Assembly (NCBI GenBank): GCA_002308955.1
Contig: DBWJ01000085.1
Coordinates: 1 to 24,571, forward strand
DNA: 24,571 nucleotides
Direction of reading: 5' to 3'
Origin: Lachnoclostridium sp. UBA1241
GTDB lineage: Bacteria > Bacillota > Clostridia > Lachnospirales > Lachnospiraceae
The notes below the pieces were generated by a model. The model was not told the origin of the DNA. It saw nothing but the letters and a program-made list of their open reading frames with translations, and did not search any database. Positions 14,587 through 23,399 of the stretch are shown in pieces (position 1 is the first letter of the stretch; each line of letters opens with the position of its first letter). Position numbers and translations under genes: made by a program.

Positions 14587-15903
14587 ATGGCAGCATCCAG
14601 ATACGGAAACCGGGCCAACGTAAGATACCGCTCCGGAACGAAGCGGGCCATACGGCGCAAGCAGTTTTTATGCCTGCTGGTCGCCATGGTTCTGTGCGTT
14701 GCTTCGGGATTCGCCTATTACAGGAAAAACGTCGGCGGCAACGTGACCGAATACGCGGTGAAGCAGGGCGGCGCAACGCCGACCGAAGCACCGGTGCAGG
14801 TTGTCGAAAGAACCGATGTCGCGCCCTACGGGCTGACGCTTGACCGCTATGCGGAAGGGCTTTCGGAAGACGACATGTGGATGGAAGAATTTGAGGATAA
14901 CCGTGAACGGCAGGTGGTTAAGGGCATCTACATTTCCGCGGAAATACTGAATCTGAAGTGGAATTATCTTCTGGACCTTCTCGATACGACCGAGCTGAAT
15001 GCGGTTGTATTTGACATCAAAAACGATGACGGCTTCATTACCGTAAAGACCGACTCACAGCTTCTTAACAGCATGACGAATACGTATCCGATGATCGATA
15101 CGTTCCAGGATAAAATCCGGATTCTTAAGGAGCACGGCGTTTATCTGATCGCGCGCGTCGTGTGCTTCCGTGATATCCGGAGCGTCCGCAGTAACGAGAG
15201 CTTCGGCGTTCATATGAAGGACGGAACGCTGATGAAGGACAGTAACGGATATACCTGGATGAATCCGTTCAACCAGGAGACCTGGGAATACCTGACCGAG
15301 GTCGGAAGAGTATGCGCCGGTTTCGGATTTGACGAGATTAACTTCGACTACTGCCGTTTCTCGACGGATGTCAAGGTAAAGGAAGCGGATTTCGGCGCTG
15401 AGATGACCAACGAGAATAAGGAAGCCGCGATTACCGGATTTGTTAAATACGCGTGTGAGAATCTGAAACCTCTGGGCGTTTTCGTTTCCGTCGATGTATT
15501 CGGCGTCGTGCTGAGCAGCACGGTGGATGCCGCAGCCGTAGGACAGAACTACGCGGACATGTCGAGTTACCTCGATTATATCTGCCCGATGGTTTATCCG
15601 TCCCATTATTCCCGCGGTTATTACAACATTCCGATTCCGGATGCCGACCCGCACGGTCTGATCTACAACGCAATGCTTGACTCGAAGAAGGTTCTTGCGG
15701 TTAATGTCGCCAAAGGGCGGTGCGCGCAGGTAAGGCCGTGGCTGCAGTCATTTACCGCTACCTGGGTAAGCGGCCACATCACCTACGGCGGCCCGGAAAT
15801 CCGCGCGCAGATTGACGCAACCTACGAGGCCGGATATGAGGCAGGATGGCAGCTCTGGAACGCAACCGGTAAGTACAGTAAGGACGGCCTGCTGGAGGAA
15901 TAA
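14587..15903 (+). CDS. Putative glycoside hydrolase, DUF4015 family, membrane-anchored
   Basis: 438 aa. A basic N-terminus then one membrane helix (about residues 27-45) anchors an outer domain. From residue about 115 the sequence follows the DUF4015 putative glycoside hydrolase family, a TIM-barrel related to GH13-type hydrolases: VVKGIYIS, ELNAVVFDIKNDDGFI, GVYLIARVVCFRD, WMNPFNQETWEYL, GFDEINFDYCRFS, VSVDVFGVV, DYICPMVYPSHY, and a C-terminal GWQLWNATGKY. The Asp in the FDEINFDYCRF strand and the YPSHY strand are likely active-site positions by family analogy. Substrate unknown, probably a cell-surface or exopolysaccharide glycan. SD GAAGGAGA. Same transcript as rarA and the small membrane protein. 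Confidence 0.87.
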   Translation: MAASRYGNRANVRYRSGTKRAIRRKQFLCLLVAMVLCVASGFAYYRKNVGGNVTEYAVKQGGATPTEAPVQVVERTDVAPYGLTLDRYAEGLSEDDMWMEEFEDNRERQVVKGIYISAEILNLKWNYLLDLLDTTELNAVVFDIKNDDGFITVKTDSQLLNSMTNTYPMIDTFQDKIRILKEHGVYLIARVVCFRDIRSVRSNESFGVHMKDGTLMKDSNGYTWMNPFNQETWEYLTEVGRVCAGFGFDEINFDYCRFSTDVKVKEADFGAEMTNENKEAAITGFVKYACENLKPLGVFVSVDVFGVVLSSTVDAAAVGQNYADMSSYLDYICPMVYPSHYSRGYYNIPIPDADPHGLIYNAMLDSKKVLAVNVAKGRCAQVRPWLQSFTATWVSGHITYGGPEIRAQIDATYEAGYEAGWQLWNATGKYSKDGLLEE

Positions 15904-15982
15904 AAGAATGAGGCGGTTAACGCCGGCGTAGATGTGAGATAAGGACGGCCCTGAGCCGGAATAGAATAAGAGGAGGAAAGAT

Positions 15983-17230
15983 ATGAAGAAACGAATTGCC
16001 CTGTTGCTTGTTTTGATGCTTCTTGTTTCGCTTCTTGCGGCATGCGGGGAAGAAGAGTCTTCCGCCAAGAAAGGCAAAACCCGTGAAGGACAGAAGAGCT
16101 CCGCAAGCGTAACACCGACCGAAGAAGTTTCGGTAACCCCGGTTCCGACGGACGGCCCGGAGCCTACGGACGGACCGATTCCGACCGGCGAGCCCGACCC
16201 GACCCCGACACCGAGACCGGCTACGCCTACTCCCACACCGGTTAGCGGACCGGGTTCGGATGATTTCACCTATGACCGGCCGAATGTAGCTTTATTGGCA
16301 TTTTCCGATTATATCGATGATATATATGCGGGTCTTACAGAGGAAGAACAGACTGATTTCCGTTTCGGACTGCTTCTCCTGAACGGAGATTATACTCCGG
16401 AGCTCTGGTGGACCGACGGTGATTATCACGCAAGCGCCGTTCATATCTGCCTCTATGACGGAAAGAATGTGAAGGAAATCGGCGCGTTCGGTTCCTTCGG
16501 CGGCTGCGGATATCTTGAATTCCAGAATGTCGTGACGAGCGAATACATGGCAATGGGAACGTCAATCTTCGGCGCCTATGAGCTGAAGGGCAAAGAATTC
16601 GTTCCGATGATCACGCTCACGCGGCAGGACCATGACGACGGAACCTCCACCTTCTATATAGACGATGAGGAGTGCTCCGAAGGAGAATACAATGAGTTGT
16701 ACGATTATTACTATGATCTCGGATCGTGGGAAATCGAATACGATGACGGTATCGACCTTGCGTGGGAGATGATGTACGGAGAAGACATCGTTTCCTCCTA
16801 CAACCTTTTATACCCGGAATATTTGGATTATGTTTTTGACGAAGACCCGTTTGAGTATGATGTTCCGGACGACGTACTTGAGGCTCTTGCCGGCAAATGG
16901 GAACTCACCGGCGGAGAAAACGACGGCAGGAAGTGGTCCGCATCGGATTACGGCGCAGTCAGCTATGTAACCTTCAACGATGACTGCACGGTTACGGTTG
17001 AGGACGTTGTACCCGACCCGCAGACGGAAGAATTTGAACTGCTGTTCCTGTACTGGCAGGGTCTTGTCGATGACGGCGAGAAATGGATCGTCGGCTACGA
17101 GTACGAGAGCGAGAATACGACCGACGCAGAGTATGTTTACACGCTATTGAAAGATGGGACATTGGTGCGCTTCTATTACGATTACGACAATGATAACGAA
17201 GCAATTACGTACTATAAGCGAGTCAAATAG
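15983..17230 (+). CDS. Lipoprotein of unknown function
   Basis: 415 aa. Type II signal peptide MKKRIALLLVLMLLVSLLAAC with lipobox LLAAC (Cys21), then a long Thr/Pro/Gly-rich linker (about residues 38-92) typical of surface lipoproteins in these bacteria. A mixed acidic domain (about 93-300, very rich in Tyr, Asp and Glu, e.g. EYNELYDYYYDLGSWEIEY) is followed by a possible lipocalin-like small domain starting LAGKWELTGGENDGRKWS (about 305-415). No enzyme motif recognised. Start ATG with a perfect AGGAGG 7-12 bases upstream. 79 bases behind the DUF4015 gene, closed by a strong terminator. Likely outward-facing and anchored to the membrane. Confidence 0.85.
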   Translation: MKKRIALLLVLMLLVSLLAACGEEESSAKKGKTREGQKSSASVTPTEEVSVTPVPTDGPEPTDGPIPTGEPDPTPTPRPATPTPTPVSGPGSDDFTYDRPNVALLAFSDYIDDIYAGLTEEEQTDFRFGLLLLNGDYTPELWWTDGDYHASAVHICLYDGKNVKEIGAFGSFGGCGYLEFQNVVTSEYMAMGTSIFGAYELKGKEFVPMITLTRQDHDDGTSTFYIDDEECSEGEYNELYDYYYDLGSWEIEYDDGIDLAWEMMYGEDIVSSYNLLYPEYLDYVFDEDPFEYDVPDDVLEALAGKWELTGGENDGRKWSASDYGAVSYVTFNDDCTVTVEDVVPDPQTEEFELLFLYWQGLVDDGEKWIVGYEYESENTTDAEYVYTLLKDGTLVRFYYDYDNDNEAITYYKRVK

Positions 17231-17274
17231 ACAATTGATTTAATAACCAAGTTACCGAGAATGATTCAAAGCAA

Positions 17275-17308
17275 GGGGCCGTCGCCAAGCGATGGTCCCT
17301 TCTTTTTT
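17275..17308 (+). terminator. Intrinsic terminator of the rarA-lipoprotein transcript (GCCGTCGC type)
   Basis: Stem GGGGCCGTCGC / GCGATGGTCCC, 11 bp with two G·U pairs that are legal only on the plus transcript, loop CAA, tail TTCTTTTTT. Confidence 0.88.
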
Positions 17309-17313
17309 GTTAC

Positions 17314-17498
17314 GGGCACGCTACGGGCATGTCCCCGAAAAGAATTGCCTGTGGCTGCTCCCTTAGCCGAGCCGAAATCACCTCTTAGAGCGGCAAGGCG
17401 CGAGGACGCCACCGAGCGGCTTTTACGCCGCTCTTAGAGGAAGTTTGGCGAGGCGTTGCAGCGCAATTCGTTCGGGGATATGCCCGTCAGGCGTGCCC
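17314..17498. repeat. 185-bp long imperfect inverted repeat element
   Basis: Outer arms 17314-17348 and 17463-17498 are inverted copies: GGGCACGC, then ACGGGCAT, then TCCCCGAA, then GAATTGC all match in order with small interruptions (31 paired positions). Inner arms CCTCTTAGAGCGGC (17381-17394) and GCCGCTCTTAGAGG (17427-17440) pair at 13 of 14. A small GGCG / CGCC hairpin sits in the centre. The whole could fold as one extended rod. No convincing ORF and no clear target-site duplication. It fills the space between two convergent terminators. MITE-like relic or structured RNA; undecided. Confidence 0.75.
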
Positions 17499-17508
17499 TT
17501 TGAAATGC

Positions 17509-17542
17509 AAAAGGGACCATCGCACCAAAGTGCGACGGCCCC
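17509..17542 (-). terminator. Intrinsic terminator of cellobiose phosphorylase (GCCGTCGC type)
   Basis: On minus: stem GGGGCCGTCGCA / TGCGATGGTCCC, 12 bp with two G·U pairs legal on minus only, loop CTTTGG, tail TTTT (17512-17509). 22 bases after the stop codon. Confidence 0.82.
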
Positions 17543-17564
17543 TTGCTTTATATATTGCTGTTGT

Positions 17565-20045
17565 TTATCCGAGTGTTACGATAACCTCGTGCACACCGCC
17601 GTTCGATGCCGGAATGACATTGCCGTCTACGGCCTTGCCGTCCACGGTGAGAGACTTAACGCCCTTGCATACGTGGTTCGGGTTCTTCACGGTGATGTTG
17701 TAGGTTGCGCCGCGGAACTGTCTCGTTGCGGTGAAACCGTCCCAGGCTGCCGGGATCGAAGGATCAACCTTCAGTCCGTCGAAGTCGGGCATGATACCGA
17801 GAATGTACTGGGAGATGGCAACCATATTCCAGGCGGCGGTACCGGTGAGCCAGGAGTTCTTGCCCTGACCGAAGTTCTTGCCTGTTCGTCCGATATCGGA
17901 ACCGGCATCCTTGCCGCCGATCATCTGGCCGTATACATAAGGCTCGGTCTTATGGATATCACTGGTGTCTTCGGTGTAAGCCGGAGCAATCTCGGAATAA
18001 TACTTGAATGCGAGGTCACCCTGTCCCGCGTAAGCGGCAGCACAGATGATCCATGCATTGTTGTGGGTGAAGATACCGGCATTCTCCTTGTAGCCGCCAG
18101 GATAGGTGGAAATCTCACCGTACTGGATGTAATACTTGGAGTATGCGGGGTTGTTCAGCACGAGACCGAACTTCGTGTTGAGGCGCTCGTCAATCGCTGC
18201 AAGCGTCTTAAGATCGGTACCCTGCTCTTTGCCGACGTCGGACATGATCGCAAAGCCCTGCGGCTCGATGAAGATCTGGCCCTCTTCACATTCTTTGGAG
18301 CCCATCTTCTCGCCGTTCGCGTCGTAAGCACGAAGGAACCAGTCGCCGTCCCATGCGGAATCCATAATGGCCTTCTTCATGGCATCGATGGCGTCCTGAG
18401 CAGCCTTGGCCTCGTCGTCCTTTCCGAGGTGCTTAAGGATTGCTACGTAGTTCGGACCTGTGTAGGTGAACAGCGCCGCAACCATAACGGACTCTGCAAC
18501 CTTCGAATAGCCGCCCTCTGCCTTGAACTTCGGGTTCGTGTAGGTCTGGAAACTCTCACCCGGCGTATCGGAATAGCAGGAGAGGTTGATACAGTCGTTC
18601 CAGTCGGCACGCATCGCAAGAGGAAGCTTGTGCGGTCCGAGGTTATTGACGATGTGATAGAAGGAAACCTTCAGGTGCTCAAGCATCGTCTGCGCCTTGC
18701 TCATATCGTTATCGTAAGGAACCATCTCGTCAAGAATCGACCAGTCGCCGGTTTCCTTAATGTAAGCCGAAACGGAAAGAATCAGCCACAGCGGATCGTC
18801 TGAGAAATCGCCGCCGATGTCGGCGTTGCCCTTCTTGGTAAGGGGCTGATACTGATGGTAGCAGCCGCCGTCCGGGAACTGCGTGGAAGCGATATCAATG
18901 ATACGCTCCTTCGCGCGGTCCGGAATCTGATGCACGAAACCGAGGATATCCTGGTTGGAATCTCTAAAGCCCATGCCGCGGCCGATTCCCGACTCAAAGT
19001 AGGAAGCGGAACGGGACAGGTTAAACGTAACCATGCACTGGTACTGATTCCAGATGTTGACCATGCGGTCGACCTTGTCCTCGGGAGTGCTTACATTCAG
19101 GATGCCGAGAAGCTTGTCCCATGCGGCGCGGAGCTCTGCCATGCCGGCTGCAACCTTAGCGGGGGTGTCGTATTTGGCGATCATGGAAAGCGCCTTCACC
19201 TTGTTGATGGTCTTGCCGTCTGCTTCGAATTTCTCCGCAACGGGCATCTCAACGTAACCGAGGATGAAGACAAGGGTCTTCGTTTCGCCGGGAGCGAGGG
19301 TAATCTTCTTAAAATGCGACGCAATCGGTGCCCATCCGTCGGCAAATGAGTCGTTCGCCTTGCCGGCAAGCACGGCCTGCGGATCACCGAAGCCGTTATA
19401 AAGACCGATGAAACTGTCGCGGTCGGTATCATAGCCGTCAATCGGCTCATTTACCGAATAGAACGCATAATGGTTGCGGCGGTCGCGGTACTCGGTCTTG
19501 TGATAAATCACAGAGTCCTTTACTTCAACGCGTCCCGTGGAGAAGTTACGCTGGAAGTTGTTGCTGTCATCCTGCGCGTCCCACAGACACCACTCGGCGA
19601 AAGAGAAGAGACTGAAGCTCTTCGTCGCGTCGCTTTCGTTCGTGAGAACAACCTGCTGAACCTCACCGTCGTAATCCTGGGGCACGAAGAAGGTAACCTC
19701 GGCCTTTAAGCCGTTCTTCTTACCGGTGATAACCGTGTAGCCCATGCCGTGACGGCACTCGTAGAAATCAAGCTCGGTCTTAACCGGTGACCAGCCCGGG
19801 TTCCAGACGGTTCCGTTCTCGTTGATGTAGAAATAACGTCCGCCCATATCGATCGGAACGTTGTTGTAACGATAACGGGTAATGCGGCGCAGTCTGGCAT
19901 CCTTATAGAAGGAATAGCCGCCGGCCGTGTTACTGATCAAAGAGAAAAATCCCTGAGTTCCGAGGTAGTTGATCCACGGATAGGGGGTTCTCGGAGAAGT
20001 GATGACGTACTCGCGTTTCGCATCATCAAAAAAACCGAATTTCAT
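17565..20045 (-). CDS. Cellobiose phosphorylase, GH94
   Basis: 826 aa, full family length. Cytosolic enzyme that splits cellobiose with phosphate into glucose 1-phosphate and glucose, saving ATP. Seen: N-terminal beta-sandwich (MKFGFFDDAKREYVITSPRT, YPWINYLGTQGFFSLIS, YSFYKDARLRRITRYRY), GRGMGFRDSNQD (355-366), YHQYQPLTKKGN (396-407), GGDFSDDPLW (411-420) and RADWND (479-484), whose last Asp corresponds to the catalytic acid of characterised GH94 enzymes. The close match to cellobiose phosphorylases favours that substrate over cellodextrin or chitobiose, but specificity is inferred. No secretion signal. Ideal SD AGGAGG 5 bases before ATG, own promoter and own terminator: a single-gene unit. 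No cellobiose transporter is adjacent. Confidence 0.95.
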   Translation of the reverse strand: MKFGFFDDAKREYVITSPRTPYPWINYLGTQGFFSLISNTAGGYSFYKDARLRRITRYRYNNVPIDMGGRYFYINENGTVWNPGWSPVKTELDFYECRHGMGYTVITGKKNGLKAEVTFFVPQDYDGEVQQVVLTNESDATKSFSLFSFAEWCLWDAQDDSNNFQRNFSTGRVEVKDSVIYHKTEYRDRRNHYAFYSVNEPIDGYDTDRDSFIGLYNGFGDPQAVLAGKANDSFADGWAPIASHFKKITLAPGETKTLVFILGYVEMPVAEKFEADGKTINKVKALSMIAKYDTPAKVAAGMAELRAAWDKLLGILNVSTPEDKVDRMVNIWNQYQCMVTFNLSRSASYFESGIGRGMGFRDSNQDILGFVHQIPDRAKERIIDIASTQFPDGGCYHQYQPLTKKGNADIGGDFSDDPLWLILSVSAYIKETGDWSILDEMVPYDNDMSKAQTMLEHLKVSFYHIVNNLGPHKLPLAMRADWNDCINLSCYSDTPGESFQTYTNPKFKAEGGYSKVAESVMVAALFTYTGPNYVAILKHLGKDDEAKAAQDAIDAMKKAIMDSAWDGDWFLRAYDANGEKMGSKECEEGQIFIEPQGFAIMSDVGKEQGTDLKTLAAIDERLNTKFGLVLNNPAYSKYYIQYGEISTYPGGYKENAGIFTHNNAWIICAAAYAGQGDLAFKYYSEIAPAYTEDTSDIHKTEPYVYGQMIGGKDAGSDIGRTGKNFGQGKNSWLTGTAAWNMVAISQYILGIMPDFDGLKVDPSIPAAWDGFTATRQFRGATYNITVKNPNHVCKGVKSLTVDGKAVDGNVIPASNGGVHEVIVTLG

Positions 20046-20096
20046 AAAAGCCTCCTTAGTATCTACGCAGCGCGCAAAAGCGCCGTAATCGAATCC

Positions 20097-20125
20097 ATTA
20101 TATAAGAAAAACCATCATTTGGCAA
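20097..20125 (-). promoter_or_regulatory. Predicted promoter of cellobiose phosphorylase
   Basis: On minus: TTGCCA (20125-20120), 17-bp spacer, TATAAT (20102-20097). Start near 20090. No obvious catabolite-repression (cre-like) box seen in the leader. Confidence 0.75.
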
Positions 20126-20162
20126 TGGAGGATATTCGCTAAAATACTGTAATTCCCTTTAC

Positions 20163-20191
20163 TTGACAATTCATGCGTCAAATTGTATAGT
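20163..20191 (+). promoter_or_regulatory. Predicted promoter of the NfrB-like gene, with overlapping dyads
   Basis: TTGACA (20163-20168), 17-bp spacer, TATAGT (20186-20191): near consensus. Two inverted repeats overlap the box region, TTGAC-N9-GTCAA (20163-20181) and CAATT-N9-AATTG (20167-20185), suggesting an operator. Confidence 0.75.
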
Positions 20192-20241
20192 TTAGTTTTG
20201 TGCGCGAAAGAGAGCCGGGGTTGACCGGCCGGAGGGATTAT

Positions 20242-22305
20242 ATGAGTTTTTTTGAATTTGTGCAGGTTTTCGGGTTTATTCTGATCCTTTTATACCTGCT
20301 TTGCGGAATTGATGACACCATCTGGTTTCTTCTGTCTGTCATTGTCGGATTCTTCCGGAAGAAGGACAAGGATGAGGAGCTGGATTTTAACGCTCTTAGG
20401 AACACGCCGCCCAAGATGCTTGCGGTGTCGATTGCCGCGTGGCATGAGGCAAATGTGATAGGAGACGTGATAGCGAACTTCGTAAACACGACGGATTATC
20501 CGAAATCCATGTATCACCTGTTCGTCGGTGTATATCCGAACGACCCGGATACGATTCACGCGGTGGAGGAAGCGGGCAAGCTTTATCCGAACGTCCACGC
20601 CGTCATCAACTGCAAGGAAGGCCCGACGACGAAAGCGCAGAACCTGAATCATGTAATCCGTCAGATCAAGGAGTTTGAGCGAAAGAATCATGTCCGATTT
20701 GCCTCCCTTACGGTTCACGATTCGGAGGACGTTATCCATACCTACGAGCTGCTTGCGACCAACTACCTGATCGACAAGCATCCGGCCATCCAGTTCCCGG
20801 TATTTCCGATTATGAAAATGCCGCGTTTCGGGAACTTCTTTAAGCAGATCACGACGGCAACCTATGCGGACGAATTTGCCGAGAATCATTATATAGCGCT
20901 TGTAGAGCGCAGAAACATGAAGGCGTTCGTTCCCTGCGCGGGAACCGGCTTCGCGCTTTCGAGAGAGACGCTTGAGGCCTTCGGCGACGAGGACGTGCTT
21001 CCCTCCGAAAGCCTTACCGAAGACTATCTGTTATCCCTGAATCTATATAAAAAGGGCATTCCGCTCTATTACGTTTTGAATAAATTCCCGCGGGTTATGC
21101 AGAACGGAAAGGTGAAATCGGACTTCATCACCACGAGGTCGCTTTTTCCGAATACGTTTAAGACCGCCGTTAAGCAGAAAACCCGCTGGACCTACGGAAT
21201 CACGATGCAGTCCATCGGCTTAAAGGACATATTCCGCTCGAAGGGTGTGTCATTTCTCGGAAGGTACTCCTTCTATAAGGACGCGAAGGTGAAAATCGTA
21301 AACCTGATTCCGTTCTTCGGCTATATTGCGTCCGTATACTGCATCGCGGCGCTGTTTACGAGTCTGCCGCCGCTCTATACGAAAGATTCGCCGGTTTACT
21401 ATATGGCAATCGCGGTGTTTACGATGATGATCATCCGTCAGATTTTCCGCGGATACGCGCTCTATCACGTGTACGGTTTTCGAAGCGTGTTCTTCGGCTG
21501 TCTGCTGCCGCCGCTGTTCCCGATCCGGCTGATTTACGGAAACATCATCAATTTCACGGCGACCTTCCGGGCGTTTAAGATGAAGTTCTTCGGGGATAAG
21601 AAAACGAATAAGATCGTGAATAAGGAGCATAAGCAGAAGGCGAAGAAGGAAGTAAAATGGGCCAAGACGGACCACGATTTTCTGTCAAAGGACCAGCTGC
21701 GCCGCTACCGCCGTCTGCTCGGAGACACCCTGATCGTTCAGGGAAATATTACACCGAAGCGCTGTAATGAGGCGCTTAAGAAACTCGACCGCGAGCACGG
21801 GGAGCAGCTCGGGACCTATCTGGTCCGCCACGGCGACATTACCGAAGAGGAAATGATGCAGGCGCTTGCCCACGTTGTGCATGTGCCGTTCATTCCGGCA
21901 GCGGTGCTTCGAAAGCTCGATTACGCGGATACGCTTAAACAGTATGACAGAAAGCACCTGAAGGAATGGAAGATTCTTCCGCTTACCGAAGAGGACGGAA
22001 GCGTGGTGATCGGCATCTGCAACGCCACCACGGAAGAGAACATCGAAGCCTTCCGGAAGGCGAACAAGGATATTAAGGTGAAACGGATGCTTCTGCAGGA
22101 GCGGCAGATTACGGACGCGATCCGGCAGGTAGCAAGAAAGGCGCCGAAGAAGCTTACAGACGCGTTGCTTGCCTACCATGTCGGCATCCTTAGCTATGAG
22201 CAGGCCGTTCTTGTATGCACCTACGCAGAAGCCCCCGGGACAACCGAGCAGGAGATGATGGCGATTATGGGAATCGGAAGAGAGCATTCCGTGGCAGCAG
22301 GCTGA
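20242..22305 (+). CDS. NfrB-like glycosyltransferase (GT2) with C-terminal MshEN domain
   Basis: 687 aa. N-terminal membrane helices (about residues 5-38), then a GT2 catalytic domain: SIAAWHEANVIGDVI (63-77), VGVYPNDPDT (95-104), metal-binding HDSED (159-163), acceptor SLTED (257-261) and QKTRW (312-316). More helices follow (about 350-440). The C-terminus has a tandem MshEN/GspE-N pattern: RRLLGDTLIVQGNIT (490-504) and QLGTYLVRHGDIT (522-534). This is the architecture of E. coli NfrB, a c-di-GMP-binding exopolysaccharide synthase needed for phage N4 adsorption. The ATG at 20242 has GGAGGG 5 bases before it; an upstream GTG at 20200 lies at the transcription start and is rejected. It precedes hydE by 41 bases. 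Confidence 0.87.
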   Translation: MSFFEFVQVFGFILILLYLLCGIDDTIWFLLSVIVGFFRKKDKDEELDFNALRNTPPKMLAVSIAAWHEANVIGDVIANFVNTTDYPKSMYHLFVGVYPNDPDTIHAVEEAGKLYPNVHAVINCKEGPTTKAQNLNHVIRQIKEFERKNHVRFASLTVHDSEDVIHTYELLATNYLIDKHPAIQFPVFPIMKMPRFGNFFKQITTATYADEFAENHYIALVERRNMKAFVPCAGTGFALSRETLEAFGDEDVLPSESLTEDYLLSLNLYKKGIPLYYVLNKFPRVMQNGKVKSDFITTRSLFPNTFKTAVKQKTRWTYGITMQSIGLKDIFRSKGVSFLGRYSFYKDAKVKIVNLIPFFGYIASVYCIAALFTSLPPLYTKDSPVYYMAIAVFTMMIIRQIFRGYALYHVYGFRSVFFGCLLPPLFPIRLIYGNIINFTATFRAFKMKFFGDKKTNKIVNKEHKQKAKKEVKWAKTDHDFLSKDQLRRYRRLLGDTLIVQGNITPKRCNEALKKLDREHGEQLGTYLVRHGDITEEEMMQALAHVVHVPFIPAAVLRKLDYADTLKQYDRKHLKEWKILPLTEEDGSVVIGICNATTEENIEAFRKANKDIKVKRMLLQERQITDAIRQVARKAPKKLTDALLAYHVGILSYEQAVLVCTYAEAPGTTEQEMMAIMGIGREHSVAAG

Positions 22306-22346
22306 GCCGGGCGGCTTCCGTCCGCACAGGAGATGAAGGAGTTACG

Positions 22347-23399
22347 ATGACAAATGTGACGAAAGAGCTTGCGGACCGGTTAATCCGGGAGCACAGCCTG
22401 TCTTTAGACGAATACGAAGCCTTGTTAACGGACCGCGACGCGGAAACCGCCGAATACCTTGCCGCAGAAGCGGTTAAGCAGCGGAAGGCCGTATACGGCA
22501 CGAAGGTTTTCGTCCGCGGACTGATCGAAATCAGTAACCGGTGCAAAAACGACTGTCTCTACTGCGGCATCCGCCTGAGTAACGGCAAATGCAACCGCTA
22601 CCGTCTTACGGAGGAGCAGATTCTTGCCTGCGCCGACGAGGGGTACCGGCTCGGACTGCATACCGTTGTTATGCAGGGCGGGGAGGATCCGTATTATACG
22701 GATGAGGTGCTTGTCCGGATCATCAAAGGGATAAAGGCGCAGCATCCCGACTCCGCGGTAACGCTTTCGCTCGGCGAACGGAGCCGGGAGAGTTACAAGG
22801 CGCTTCGTGAAGCGGGGGCGGACCGTTATCTGCTCCGCCATGAGACCGCGGACGCGGAGCATTACCGGAAGCTGCATCCCGCGGAGATGTCCTTTGAAAA
22901 CCGCATGCGCTGCCTGCGGGATTTGAAGGAGCTCGGTTACCAGACCGGATGCGGATTTATGGTCGGTTCTCCTTACCAGACGATGCGAGCTCTGGCGGAA
23001 GACCTGAAGTTTATAGAGACATTCCGGCCCGAGATGTGCGGAATCGGACCGTTTATTCCGCATCATGAGACACCCTTCGCGAAGGAGCCGGCGGGAAGCG
23101 TGGAGCTTACCTGCTATCTGCTGAGCATCATCCGGCTGATTCACCCGAGAGTGCTTCTTCCTGCCACCACGGCGCTCGGAACGATGCATCCGAAGGGACG
23201 GGAACTCGGCATTCTTGCGGGCGCCAACGTGCTGATGCCGAATCTGAGTCCGGTGAATGTCCGGAAACAATACGAGCTGTATGACAATAAAATCTGCATG
23301 GGTGAGGAATCCGCGCAGTGCATGCAGTGTCTTTCCGAAAGAATCCGGGCAATCGGCTATGAGATTACCGCGGAGCGGGGCGACTACGCAGGCGAGTGA
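22347..23399 (+). CDS. hydE: [FeFe]-hydrogenase maturase HydE (radical SAM)
   Basis: 350 aa, the usual HydE length. Radical SAM enzyme that helps build the H-cluster of [FeFe] hydrogenase with HydG and HydF. The radical SAM CX3CX2C is C66-KND-C70-LY-C73; the GGEDPYYTDE segment follows the SAM-binding glycine motif; HydE hallmarks RHETADAEHYRKLHP, GCGFMVGSPYQT and GIGPFIPHHETPF are present. The optional second cluster site CX7CX2C is intact (Cys317, 325, 328). ATG 22347 has AAGGAG 5 bases before; longer in-frame readings overlap the upstream gene. Probably cotranscribed with the NfrB-like gene; a separate hydE promoter was not seen. Confidence 0.96.
   Translation: MTNVTKELADRLIREHSLSLDEYEALLTDRDAETAEYLAAEAVKQRKAVYGTKVFVRGLIEISNRCKNDCLYCGIRLSNGKCNRYRLTEEQILACADEGYRLGLHTVVMQGGEDPYYTDEVLVRIIKGIKAQHPDSAVTLSLGERSRESYKALREAGADRYLLRHETADAEHYRKLHPAEMSFENRMRCLRDLKELGYQTGCGFMVGSPYQTMRALAEDLKFIETFRPEMCGIGPFIPHHETPFAKEPAGSVELTCYLLSIIRLIHPRVLLPATTALGTMHPKGRELGILAGANVLMPNLSPVNVRKQYELYDNKICMGEESAQCMQCLSERIRAIGYEITAERGDYAGE

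Noticed and set aside
17445..18803. 452-codon plus-strand ORF opposite cellobiose phosphorylase
   Set aside because: Antisense shadow; it starts in the inverted-repeat element and shows no domain.
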